From NCBI RefSeq assembly GCF_965638725.1, contig NC_134950.1, forward strand, positions 84,542,157-84,606,156: a stretch of DNA of 64,000 bases, given 5' to 3'. Source of the stretch: Aptenodytes patagonicus. Taxonomy: Eukaryota > Chordata > Aves > Sphenisciformes > Spheniscidae. A model generated the notes under the pieces. That model did not search any database and had not been told where the DNA came from. It saw only the letters and a list, made by a program, of their open reading frames with translations. Numbering within the stretch: position 1 is the first letter of the stretch; each line of letters begins with the position of its first letter. A program made the position numbers and the translations under genes. Shown here in pieces: positions 48,004-60,164 of this stretch.

Positions 48004-51000
48004 ACCTTGCCAAATCATTAACAGGCGTTGGCAGGGATAGGAAATGTGGAATTGTTTTTGTGTGGTGGGATTTGGTTGAGGTGGAGCGATGTAAGGCAAA
48101 TTGGCCTTGAGGTTTACAAGCACGCCCTCTTTTTTAGCTTAGAAGAACCACAAATAACAGAGGAAACTGAGGCAAGGACACCACACTCAGGCCTCAGCTG
48201 GTATTTGGGGCTGCACCTGTGTGTGTTGCAGAGCCTGATGTTAGTGTGCTGCAGAGGCTGCAATCCCCTCTGGAGCACTGCAGCCGATGTGCCACAGGGC
48301 GTATGCTCAGGAACGCTCCTTTTTCCTTTCCAGCTTGCTGGAAAATGTCCCCAGAGCTGAGCGCGAGTCTATCCTTCAGCACTCTTCTTGCACATCTGAG
48401 GTGCTTGGTTTACCCATTTGTTGTAGAAATGCAACTTCTGTTGGTCTGGTGACTATTTACTGAGCCACTTAGTTTTGTAAACTTCTAGCTGGATCTTCCA
48501 GGCATACTTTAATTGTTAAATAAAAACAAAAGTTCTCATTGAGCTGGCAGAATAAAGAAAGAATTGTTCCAAGGAGAAACGTATCTTGCTACAAATTTCA
48601 TTTTGTAAAATGTTAGGTTATTCTTTGTGGCCTCTAGAGCTCGTAAGAAATGTAAAGATTTTCCTTTTTTCCCCTCTTTAACCAATAGCGTTTGCTGCTG
48701 CTAATTCTGTTATTCAGGTTATTGACTGTCAGTAATTCCTACCTAGACCTGTTTCCTGAAGATCCTTCAAGAAAGGAATGTTAAGATATGAGGTCATCTG
48801 ATGATGTGAATACGCGCTTCTTCTGAGTCCTTGTACACATTCACTTTTGTCTATTAACACATAACGCAGGAGGAGCAAACCTCTTACAGTGGTAAATTCC
48901 ATAACCTTGGGTACGGAAGTAAATTCTGGGCAAATATAATAAAGTTGAAAAAATAAATCTAAAAGTGGGAAGCAAATAAGACTCCAACACAACAAAGTGA
49001 GACATATTTTCTGTCATTCATTACAATGTTAAACAACCCTTTTTCTTGCATCAGAGAACTGTACAAAGACATAAAGGTTTGTTTGGTAATGTCATTATTT
49101 AAAAACCTGTTTAATGATCCTTTTTTGCTTTTCGGAAGAGTCACATAACTTTACACTGGGAAGTGCTGACTACTTTTGGAGGAGGGTGATTCTGACTCCC
49201 TCCCCAGCTCAGCTAGCATTTATTATTCTGCTTTCAGTCTGCTACCCTAGACACGTGCAGAAATCCTTAACGCAAAACTGGCTACAGGTCTCCTGTCACT
49301 GCTTCTACTGCTCCTGAAGTGCCTGGCTGCTGCATCTTACGCAGGGTAGTTTGGGATGTAGCGGGAGAGACAAGGGAAATTTCCTCTGGGTCAGATTCCT
49401 GAAAAGAGACGCTTTGGCTTGCTCTGACACACGAAGTGCCACCAGTTGGTCATCTTAACTATCCAGGCTCTGCCGACTGCTGAGGAGTCAGGATTTGATG
49501 ACAGTCTGGTGACTGCTATTCTCCAGCTGCAGTACGGTAGTCAGTTGGACTAAAGCAATTAACCACTAAGATTCAAAGTTTTTAAGGTATATTTTTAGTT
49601 TTCAGTCAGATGTGCCCTAAACCTTATCTCTAACCTCTCATCTATTACAGGTCGTAATAGTCTAAACCCACTTGGGTCTCTGAAGTGCCATTTTCCACCA
49701 CCGGCTTTATGCAGATAGTGTGGAGGAAGATGACCAAACCCCTGAGCAGACAAAGCCCATTAGCACAGGATGCCTCAGTTTTAATAGATCAGAAATAACT
49801 CTTAAAAGTTGTAGCAGAGAATCTCACTCGGATGCCCCTCAAGCATCAGATGTTACCTGGGCAATGGTCCAACTCCTTTACATTTCAGGCCCTCTACCTT
49901 GTGGAAACTGATTAGGGATCAATAATGCACTCTTAAAGGGAGTGCTCACTTTAAATAGATCTTTACTTGTTGACTTGCAGCTTCAGCATAAGCAGCTGTT
50001 AGGATGTTTTACATATCTGACTCTCCTGTGTCTCTGCCACTCTACATCACGTATGCTTCTCTCTCTTTCTTAGCCCCTTCCTTCCAGATAATGGGTACAT
50101 GTTTTTCCCCTCTGGTACCACTTGGGTTGCTTTTAGATAACTTAAGTGCGCAAAGCAGAACAACTACTTCCAAATGGAGACGGCAGATGTACTCTATCAG
50201 CTTCTCCAATTCTTTAATTCTGCTGATTCATTCTGCAATGCCTGACGCAGCATCGGGACCACTTCAACATTCAGCTACTACTGGATGGACAGGCAGGCAG
50301 AACCCCAGCGTTGTCCAAAATGGGGTACCTTTTCTGTGTTTCCTCCCAGCCTTTCCTACTGTGGATGCACCAGCTTGAGAAGGGATCATCTCCTCCTCTG
50401 GGAATCGCACAGCCACTGAATTACAATCATACCAGGAAATTCTTGCCCCAGAGTACCCACTATATCCAGAGACTGTCTCAAATCTACTTGGTTGCCTCTA
50501 GACTTTACTTTCTTCTCATTCTGATCGTAAGAGCCAGAGAACACAAGGTCAGAGCAGGGGAGCACAAGTGCAAGGCTAGGTCGTAGCTGGAAACATAGCT
50601 CCTCAATGGGAACCATCATAATTTGGAATTCCTTTAGGAAACAAAAAACTGCCCTCAGCTATCCTTCGTACAATTTTTAGGATTTAGGCTAAGGAGGTAA
50701 AAGACTAAACTGTAACACTGTGAAGCATGTTTAATGAAAATACTCTCAGGTGCTCTGACACAGCTGGAGTTACCCACAAGCTGTGCAGACTGTGGCACTG
50801 TTGCTGAATACTGTAGACAATCTGCATACTTGTTCTACCTACCTTTTGCTAGCAATGCTCTCCCTGGACCTACATAAAGATACTAATAGCAATTAATCTC
50901 TCAGAAGTCTAGTGCTAATCTTAACTCAGGTTAGTGGCGAGCTTTGCCTTCTCACCCTACTGGTATTCCACATGAATGTACTCTTACTAGACTTCATTTA

Positions 51001-53656
51001 TTTTCATAGTAAACACAATTCTGGGAAAAGCTTTCCTATGCCCTCTGCTGGTTTTCCAAGGCACACGTTTTTAGCTTAGAGTTAAAACTCTTCCTTTAGA
51101 ATACCAGGAGGTTTCCATACCTCTTCTCCATTTTCTTCTGACTAAACTGCAGTAAGACGTATAGGACAGAGTCATAGGTGCATACTATACAAATTGCCTC
51201 CTTCAGTTTCCCTGTGCCTTGCCTAGTGACTATCCATTTTCATTTTTGCTTACTTGCATTTCTTTCTGAACTAGACTGCTCAGGAAATTCAGGCAATCCC
51301 CATCTTTTCATAAGCAGCAGGCTTCTTTGAGCAAGTCTGCACAGAGAACAGGAGTTTCCTTTGGCTGCCCTTTCATGTTGAGGAGCGCAGAAGACCCCAT
51401 GCACCTTCAGCCTGAACTTTATGGATCCAAAGTCATTTGTCATTGGATCAATTATCTCCTTGTATTTCTGCCTTCACTGCCAAGACTCCTTTAACACCTA
51501 CCTCTAAGACTTTAGCAACTGTACTGGGTTATGCCCAAGACTCTTCCAGGATAATTGTCCTGTCCTTAATGTAAGTTTTGGATATTCCACAAGTGTTTTC
51601 CAAAAGCTCCAGACTGAATACCGCTCTGATGCTCACTGCTGACTTATACTGGTACTCAAAGCCAGTTCAGTAGCCTTCAAGTTAAGATTCTGGTTAAGAA
51701 GTCTAACCCTTCTATTTCTATGTTTTTGTGGCATTTCATTTTGCTCTATGTGTAAAGACAATTTAACTTGTCCATAAGCATAAGGCCCTTCGATAGTAAC
51801 CTCTAACTTCAAAGAAAAAGACACGAGTAGTTCCCAAGGGCCAGATGCTGAGTCTTGACAAATACAAGTAGAATATACCCTTATATCCATACCGTAATTG
51901 CAAGCTGGGCCAGGTTATGAGCGTAATAAAGGATATGACGTCTTAAGATTCACATAGCTTGAGTCACATAGCTGAGACTCAGTGTCTTCTAACTTTGAGA
52001 GTAAAGCCCAAAAACCCAGAGCAAACCCTCTAGAACAAATTCAAATGTGAGCTAGATGCAGCTATGGATACACAATGGCAGTAACTCTGCCTTGCCAGGA
52101 AAAAGGAGGTACTCATTTATCAACCCAACTTTAGTTTAAGATTTTGGATGTGAACACAGCCTTTCTTTAAATCTCTCTCTGCTTCAGTTTTCCCTTCACT
52201 CAAATCTGTACCTTTTTTAATGTATTAATCACTTGACTTAGTAAATGCTGTGTCAAATCTATAGCCTGCATTACTGATCAAGTTCGTCTTCTCAGCAAAA
52301 GCAGGAACAGCAAAAAACTTCCAAGGCGGCAGTACTTACTAAAAAAGGAAAACCCCCAAAAAACCCCACCACAGACAAATCCACAAAACAAAATACATAG
52401 TATGCACCTCCATTGTGAAATGATCACTTTCATAAGTGATCCCACAAATATACCACACCTTCAGAAGTGCTGATACGCCAACAGCACTACTTTTTCTGAA
52501 CTTACTTCTTAGGGAGACTTTAGTGGATAATTTTAAGAGGTCAAAACACAGTGTTAATTGACGAAGTCGCCCCCTACCATATTATGGTGCTATTATGCAC
52601 ACACCATTCACAGGAGAGCAAGAAAACTTACATTGAAATCATGCCAGTGAAAGCCACTACTAGGGAATCCAGAGTAATCCTAAAGTGCAGAAGTGCAACT
52701 CGCCTGTAACCAGCTGCAGGTGCCTTCACAATGAATGGACAGGCAAACAAACAGCAATTTTCCGGTGGCATACACTCAGAGCGTCCAGCACACTACCGCT
52801 CGGGGCTTCAAGAGCTAGCCTACACCTTTGTGTGTAAGTGCCCACCTCCTTACATGAAGGTCAGAACAACCGGTAAGGTCATGGAAGCTTTTAACATCTA
52901 CAACACCAGGACCAACGCTAGTGCTGCTGCCTCAGCTCTTTAACAAGCAGGTTTTCTCTACACCTGCCTGTAACAGTTCACCTGCTTAAGTGGGAGAGTG
53001 TGCCTCCATTCTAGCCAATACAAGTCTTGGGTCACTTTCCTTCAGCGAGATCATATGAAACACCAGTACTCAATGGGAACAACAAAAGCTGTCATCAATA
53101 GTAACTTCAGAGTTTTAATCGGGAAATCTTTAACAGATCGTCAGAAATTTTGATTGACATTCATCTAAATGTTATGGTAATTTTGAGCAGTTTTTAGGTA
53201 ATGAAAATTCATTAAATTCAACATAAAACAACTGCACTGTAAATTATTAATCCAGCCCTGAGCTGGAGCGTTAAGCAAGTGCAGTCAACTTCTGAGGACA
53301 ATATTAATCCTGGAGTTATGTTTTCCATCAGTGCATTTCTTCAGTGATCACTTAACCTTCCCAGAATCTCTGCTCTCAAATTTTCACCTCAATAGTGCCA
53401 GCTAGAAGTCCAAAACACCCAGCTAACTTATGTCTGGCACCACAAGTGAAAACCTTCAATATACTATCTCAGGCTCTTAAATCTAGGATCTTCTCTTGGC
53501 CTCAACCATTTTGCAGAATTGGAAACTGAAGATATTCAGACAAATGACAATGTCAACTGCCCCACAGAAATGGATTGCACAAAGATGGGCAGCAAGACTA
53601 TGCATGCATCTTTACTCATAGCCGTGACTACTTTGCCACATATTCCATTTAAGGTA
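48004..53656. other. Intergenic region downstream of ZNF622
   Basis: No supported gene. A MIR-like 3' half may be present at about 52160-52215 (CTCTCTCTGCTTCAGTTTTCCC). A 70-codon plus-strand frame at 52731-52943 has no family match. The rest is featureless AT-rich DNA. Confidence 0.45.
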
Positions 53657-53657
53657 T

Positions 53658-53663
53658 TTTATT
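53658..53663 (-). terminator. ZNF622: Polyadenylation signal of ZNF622
   Basis: AATAAA on the minus strand, 194 bp past the stop codon. It is the first canonical signal after the stop and gives a 3' UTR of about 0.2 kb. Later alternative sites are possible. Confidence 0.6.
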
Positions 53664-53856
53664 TTTTAAGTTAGGCCAACCATCATTTCACTGGAAGCGA
53701 CAAGCTCCCTGCTCTTCTTCTCACAGACGGGAAGGCACACCAGCATACACATCCCCTTCTGATAGGTACCAAGTCCATTTTAGTAACAGAATCCTCGACG
53801 CAGAAACCATGAAATCCCCCTTCCCAAAACCAGTTGCATGCAGCTCTCTTGGGAAC

Positions 53857-53984
53857 TCAGAATCTGACTTGCACCCGGAAATGCATCTGCTTTGTAGCAT
53901 TGTTACTCATTCCTGTCTTGAGCATCCACTTTGACTTCATCCTCTGCAGGTACTGCATATCACGCTGCTGAGCAAAGACTGCCC
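53857..53984 (-). CDS. ZNF622: ZNF622 coding exon 6 (C-terminus)
   Basis: 128 nt including the TGA at 53859-53857. The acceptor CCCTGAAG follows a long pyrimidine tract. It encodes GAVFAQQRDMQYLQRMKSKW and ends HFRVQVRF. The first five residues differ from the mammalian AALMRER-type start, as expected at an exon edge. Confidence 0.94.
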
Positions 53985-56900
53985 CTTCAGGGAGAGAGGA
54001 GGAAGAGAAAGAGGGATAAATGTCTGTAAGCTTACTTACTACTTATATGCAAACCAGCTAATCTGTCCATTTACATCAGCAGTTAGCTATATGTTTTCCT
54101 TCCCATACTGGCACACTTTTCACCTTTCTCTTGGGAAAGGCCAGTTCCCTCTATGAATACCCATGACTGTGATTAAGGGAAAAGGTTGTTTTGCATTCCA
54201 ATGTGCGATTCTTTTATTTCAAAAGTGTAGATAGATTACATCACTGCTCCCCAACTGGAAAAGTATTCTAACTGTCAAAGAATGGTTTATATTACATTAT
54301 TAAATAGCAAGAGTAGTGGTTTTGACAGGCAGAAACCAACAAATCTTAGGAAGTCGCCAAGTATCACAAACACGCATGCTAATGAACTGAAGGGCTTGCA
54401 CAGAAGCTGCAATGGATTTTAGACACAAACAACTTCTGGAACTTATTCTGCTTGGATGTCAGGAATGAAAGGGAACCAAGTGGAAGACAAACTACTGCAT
54501 AAAACCCCACAAATGTGAAACAAACTCAACCCATTTAATTGTAGAGTGAGGACATCCTAGAACCTCCTCCTGTGCAAAAACCTCACATTGTCACTTACCT
54601 GTCTGACTGGTCCAGCCCAAAGCTCTGTACTGCTGCAACACCCGACCCACTGCTTTCTTATTTTTCACAACAGCCACCGTTCTTGGCAGACCAAACCGCT
54701 GCTTGTAGTATCTCATTAAAGAACGATGACCCACTCTTGCACCTATTCAGAGGAGACATCTTATTATGCATAATGAAGCAGCTTCTGAAATGCAGTATTC
54801 AAGCATATTGTGAAACTGTGGAAAATCCTTATGCTGAGAAATGCTTTTAAAAGGTCCAGAACCTTAAAAACTTTAGGACTATTAGGAACTCAATGTAATT
54901 ACTGTAAGAGCTGCTGTACAGCACTCTACCTTAAAGAAAAAAAAAACAAAGAGTGGTGCTGTTCAAGAGGGCCTTAGCTCAGATAACAAACTGGCAGTTA
55001 TCAGAAAAGACAATTTTAATTAGGGGACTGAGCAGAGATGCAATGCTGTTTCAAGTAACCAGGGAAGTAATTTGCTGACATTCAGGAAATCTTCTGTAAC
55101 TGCATAGTTGGCAGCACTTTTCAGAATGAAAGGGCTGAGGTCCCCTCATACAAAAAACACCAAAACAAACAAAAAAATGCACGCAAGAGTGCCAAATGCT
55201 ATACAAGCTATACAAGGCAAGAGTAAGGTTGTTTAAATAAATTAGTTTTACTCAACTAGTTTACTAAATTAGTTACCAGCTGCCTCTCTGCAAAAAAACT
55301 AGACTAGATAACCTAAGTTATAGCTTCTCCAAGTTGCACTAAAACAAGATATGGAAACTCTTGGGGTATACCATGAGTCACATGTTCATGAACAGTTAAA
55401 GCGGGCAAAGGAACCTCCTGCCCCAGTCCACATATACATGCTGAAGAAGTTGAACTACTTGGTAGTGAAAATAATGGAAGGTGAGGACAAAACCCCAAAG
55501 ACACTTAGATGTAAAATTACTTTCTCCCTTGCCAAAGGAAAACACTTACGATGACGACCTATGCTGCAGGTAATGGCTGCAGCTACAAGAAATGCAGAGA
55601 AAGTACATTGTAACACAAATCCTATGCCTACCTGAAGGAAGGATCAGCTCCATGGTGTCATCATCATAATCCAACTCTTTCTCTGCTGGGCGCTCTCCAG
55701 GCACCTCCACGTCTTCCCCATCCTCGTGATCAGGGTAACTGCTCCTGTGGAAGAGTAGCAGTACATGGTTTATACATGGTGAGCAGCCACAGCTATCTAG
55801 ACCCATTACACAAAAGAACTGCCATGCACAGCTACAGCAAGCCACAAACATTGTCACCTTTCACCTACCTTCATTTGAGAGTTCTTCCCAGTAGCACCCT
55901 GCCCTGAACAGAGGCTGAAGACAAGGACCACCCTTCCCCCACCTGGTTCTGTAACTCAGCACGGTTCTGCTGCTGCACACTTAACCGCGACTTATGGTGA
56001 AAAGCCACCACTGTGCAGCCCACCAGCTCTGCACAGCTACTGAACGAGCGCTCCAAGAAGCTCCACTAAATCCACCTGTCACCATAATAGGAGGTATTTC
56101 TGACCAAAATGAACATAGGTTAGGATAAGTTACAGGAAGTTCAACAAGAGACCTCTAAATCACAGCAGTCCTGTTTAACTCCAGCTACTTAAAAAAGAAA
56201 TCCACAGTCGGTATTAAGCCCACAGTCTGCCTAAAAGGTAATGGAAGTGACAGTTATGCCCTTTTATGGTCTTTGCTGGTGCACTGAAATCTAAACTCAG
56301 TAACAGCAAATATACAAAACAGAATTCAAAATATATTTTCACATAGGACTGGTATTAGTGATCACAGGAGAGGAGAACCAATCATGTTGTTATGCTAACC
56401 TAGAAGAGTGGTGAACCAGCTATGCAAAATAAGCATCAGAACCAGAAACAGGACTAAATTTTAAGAATGAATAGTAGTTTCTGATGTAATATTCAACTGT
56501 CCTTTTGTCTGTCCCCATCTGTGCTCCACTCAAAGAAAAGTGTCCTCACCTGAAATCATAGAAGTCCGCAAATTCCAGGGCAGCATCTCCATCTGTGAAG
56601 AGTTTGCAGTGGCTTTTATCATTCATGTGAGCCTGTACTGCTTCTGTAGAGTAGAAGGATTTCCCTTTTTCATTGCACCAGATGCAGATTTTCCCAACTC
56701 CAACTTTCTCTCCTGCAGAAAACATTGACACTTCTGTTGGTCTGAATAGAGCCTCCCTAGTAAGTAAGTAGCATTTCTGTGACGTAGGCTTCCCAGCTTG
56801 CAGGCAGAGAGACCGAGGAAGAGCCTTGAGCCCTTCATTTCCAGAAAAGCCCTGCTGTTCCTATGCCTTGACCATATGGCTCCATCAGGGATAAGCCTGT

Positions 56901-59900
56901 GCATTTAAAGATTTCATGTGACACGGCATGGATCATTATGTATTCTCAATAATAAATTTCATACTTCCAATACAGTTTTCTATTTGATACTCCAAAATTA
57001 TTTTATTCTCATCATTATTTGTAGACTTCAAGGAAGATACATTTTTTTTCTAGCTTTTAGCTCTCACAAGTATCGTGAACCAATGAGGCAAATACTTGCT
57101 ATTCATTAGTAGGATAAGGCAGTTCATACGCACACTTTAGCAATAGAGTTTTGTCCTAAATTTCATGTTAGCTGAACAACTTTCTCAACACTAGAAAACC
57201 ATGTGAGACCTGCAGGGTACATGACCACGTGTTTCCTCAGTGGGGTTTTCTCTCACTCTCTCCGGAAAGCCTGTGGTCCTGTTCACAATCAAAATACTGA
57301 ACTAGACAGCACTCGGATTTTACACAAAAAAACCCAAAAACATTTTAAGCCATATCCAAGTGAAAATAAGCAATAAAGTATGTAATTATCCTGATCAAAA
57401 ATCAGAGAACGTTTACAGGCGTACCCAGGTACTTGATCAGTCCTCTGAGATCCACAAGGTACTCGATGTCTGGAATGAAGAAACTGTGAGCTTTTGTCAT
57501 ATGTGCCACATTTTTTGTGAGAGATCTTGAATGGTGGGAACAGAACAAGCAGTCCGTGACTGGTATGGCCCCAACAGCAGGAGTGCTTTCAGCTTCTGCC
57601 TGCTCCTCCTCTTCCTCTCCCACACTTTCCATCTCTTCTTCAGAGCCGATGTCTTCATCAGAATCCATATCTTCCCAGTCTTTTAAAGGAAGTTTAAAAA
57701 ATATATATATTTATTTATATGATTACTTTTCCCAAGCAAAACAAGTCCCAATTGAGTTAGAAAAAGTTATCATAGAAAATATTGTATTTTCTATTCTTAC
57801 AGCTAAGTGCCACACGGTCACTTCCAGGTGCGAGAATATACCATTGCCAGTAAAACACATTTCTTTGTAAGATATACAGCAAAGCTCAAGTCTGCTCGTA
57901 AAAAAGCTGGCAGATATTTTTTTCCCCCTCCATTTGCTCAACTATTAACACTTTATTGCTGTTTTGAAGCTTTAAATTTAATTCACCACAGCACAAGAAC
58001 ACATGCATGGCTCATTAAAAACAATACAACTGTCAGAATCATGAAAATACTCATTTCCAGCAGCGACTCAGCAGTGAGGGAAAACACACTCCTGTTCACA
58101 CATATATCTTTACCAAGAGAAGAACAAAGCCAGCTGTCACAGATACACTACATTACATTATGTGTTACTATATACCAAGATATACTAACAGTTTTACACA
58201 TTTGAAAGATTACTGCAGAGCTCAGTAACGGATAGACGAACCGGCAATCTGATTATACTGCTAGAGGGGTCTAGAAATCTTTTTTAAGGAGTTCAGATCT
58301 GGGGCAGTGAGCATTTCCCAGTACTCTATTCCTGCTGGTCCCCTTCCAACTGCCATGTGCACAGAGTGTTTGAGAACAGGGAACACGGTGCTCCCCAGTG
58401 TTGTAGGCTGTTGATTAGAGATCTTTACTACAGGATAGAGTTTAATAATTTTAAAAGCCTGACACTGAATTAACAGGACTTGTAGGAACCATTCCTGGAC
58501 AAACACTTGAAAGGAAGATTAACATTCAGAAACTACTGAGATTTTAGCATTACAACTTATGACTAACACATTAATACAAAACAGGTGCAAGTTGGCTCCT
58601 TCTTCAGACATTAAGATGCATGTTCAGAGGTATACGTTTCTTCTCCTGTAGAACAGATTCCCTGAATTGCAACTAAATTTTACCAGCATAAAACTGCTGT
58701 AACAGACGTAATAACATGACACAATGGTTTCAGTAATGAAGCTGGCATAGTATGGTCCCACTTCATTCATATCTGTCCCCTTGCTGCAGTTTAATCACTC
58801 CATTGAACTCCTCCAATAGATGCATTTGGAGCTGCACTGTAAACTACAGCCCTGGAAGTGTCCAGGTTAAAAATAACCCTTTTCTGGGAATTCTGAAGCT
58901 CTGATCTTTCCAGTTGTCAACTTTCCAGGCTGACCTCCAACAAAGAGCTGTATCTACACAAGCAGTGAAGGTGAAGCAGCAGGAATGAGCAGCTGGGGTG
59001 GCAAATCTTAAACCAATTTTAATACAGATGCCAACATGCTGAGAAGCTATGCCACACAGTGTCAGGCTAAGGAGCAAACATTCTCCTCTGGTCTTGATGG
59101 GCAAAGAAAAAACAAAACCAACCGCACTCCCACCTCCCTTCAACAGATCAGTAAAGTGATTGATGGGACAACAGCAAATGATCGTAATTGGATTTTTGTT
59201 CATCTGTTTTTCAGAAGTAGTTTTAGGGTAACCTTTTATGTTAGCCTTCCTTAAAGGAAACTTCCCCTGGAATTTTATGTGGGAAATAGCGCTCATATTA
59301 GTAACTGTTTATATTCAACCTTCACACGCATTAGTATCTTGCGCAGCTGGCAGTTCAGACGCCAACACAGAATCCTTGACTGCAAGCATGGGCCAACCTT
59401 AATTCCTTTGTTAAGCTGAAAATTTAATCAACAGGAAGACCTTTTGTGATGGAAAATGCTGTACTACTACAGAAATAGAAGGAGGCTTTTACACAAAACC
59501 GACAACCACATAGCTTACCCCAAGCTACCTCTCGTCAGTATGTTTATTGCCTTACCTTCTTCCACATCCTCTTCCTCCTCTGCTTGTTGTTTGGCCAGCT
59601 TCTTTGCTTGCTGTTCAAACCACTGTAGCCGTGGAGGTTTTTCCGATCGTTCTCTACTCTGTGATAAGCTGGTGCTTCCCGTAGAAACCAGAGAGCTACT
59701 TGCATTACTAGGAGGTAAAGGTGTCTTCTTCGGAGACGAAGACGGCTGAGCTCTGATGGCTTGCTGAATAGCTGCGTTCATTTCATCTTTGTTTACGCTC
59801 TCTGGGGCCAGCCCCTTTTCCAGGTTCTTTTCATTTAATATTTTCACCTTCTTGCTGACAGCTTGAACAGCTTTCTTCTCCAACTCCAGGTGCTTCTTGG

Positions 59901-60162
59901 ACTTCAAGTGGTTCTCGTAGGCATTGAAGGTGGAGAATCTCTTGCTGCAAACTGTGCAGTAAGTGGCAGTGATTTTGTTCTGCTCCTCTGCTACTGCTCT
60001 CTGTGCTAGGACTCTCTCTTGGAAATTCTCAGCAGTGACAGGAGGCATGTCAGCAACCTTACGCTTCAGGTTGTATCTATGCCAGTCAGTTTTGTAATGG
60101 GCACGCTGAATGTCAGCATCCTTGAAAGCCACACGGCAAGTGATACAAGTGTAGGTTGCCAT
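53857..60162 (-). CDS. ZNF622: ZNF622, 60S ribosomal subunit maturation factor (Rei1-type zinc finger protein)
   Basis: Six coding exons (60162-59556, 57679-57425, 56712-56550, 55744-55632, 54742-54599, 53984-53857) join with GT/AG sites and matching phases into 469 residues; the human protein is 477. Four C2H2 fingers are visible. Finger 1 uses C6, C9, H22 and H28; finger 2 uses C69, C72, H85 and H91. Finger 3 uses C246, C249, H262 and H267, and finger 4 uses C297, C300, H316 and H322. An acidic region (about 190-233) separates finger 2 from finger 3, and the C-terminus ends NATKQMHFRVQVRF, which is strongly conserved. The family (yeast Rei1/Reh1) acts in the cytosol on late pre-60S particles, helping release and recycling of export factors; the vertebrate protein is also reported to bind MYBL2 and MELK. 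No disabling change was seen. Confidence 0.96.
54599..54742 (-). CDS. ZNF622: ZNF622 coding exon 5
   Basis: 144 nt, acceptor CTGAATAG, donor ACAG|GTAAGT. It encodes GARVGHRSLMRYYKQRFGL through QQYRALGWTSQT, the conserved C-terminal block. Confidence 0.96.
55632..55744 (-). CDS. ZNF622: ZNF622 coding exon 4
   Basis: 113 nt, acceptor TTCCACAG, donor TCAG|GTAGGC. It encodes RSSYPDHEDGED, an acidic linker and YDDDTMELILPSG. Confidence 0.95.
56550..56712 (-). CDS. ZNF622: ZNF622 coding exon 3 (zinc finger 4)
   Basis: 163 nt, acceptor TTCTGCAG, donor CAG|GTGAGG. It encodes GEKVGVGKICIWCNEKGKSF through LEFADFYDF, one of the most conserved parts of the family. Confidence 0.96.
57425..57679 (-). CDS. 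ZNF622: ZNF622 coding exon 2 (acidic region and zinc finger 3)
   Basis: 255 nt, phase 1 at both ends. It starts in DWEDMDSDED, contains GAIPVTDCLFCSHHS and HMTKAHSFFIPDIEYL, and ends KYLG before the donor GTACGC. The acceptor is the weak TTTAAAAG. Confidence 0.94.
57680..59555 (-). other. ZNF622 intron between coding exons 1 and 2
   Basis: About 1.9 kb with no recognised feature; a TA-rich run lies at 57700-57720. The remaining ZNF622 introns (56713-57424, 55745-56549, 54743-55631, 53985-54598) likewise hold nothing I can name. Confidence 0.8.
59556..60162 (-). CDS. ZNF622: ZNF622 coding exon 1 (start codon, zinc fingers 1 and 2)
   Basis: Starts MATYTCITC. The ATG lies two bases after a TTTTCTAG acceptor (exon start 60164), so the first exon is probably non-coding and far upstream. 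The frame stays open to 60321, but the extra 53 codons are hydrophobic intron translation. It ends within the acidic stretch EEEEDVEE, phase 1, donor G|GTAAGG at 59555. Confidence 0.95.
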
Positions 60163-60164
60163 TA

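Noticed and set aside
49720..50586. Clustered plus-strand frames of 63, 124 and 91 codons
   Set aside because: Different frames with no splice sites linking them and no protein resemblance.
52731..52943. A 70-codon plus-strand frame with several CpGs downstream of ZNF622
   Set aside because: No family match, no polyA signal nearby, and shorter than many chance frames here.
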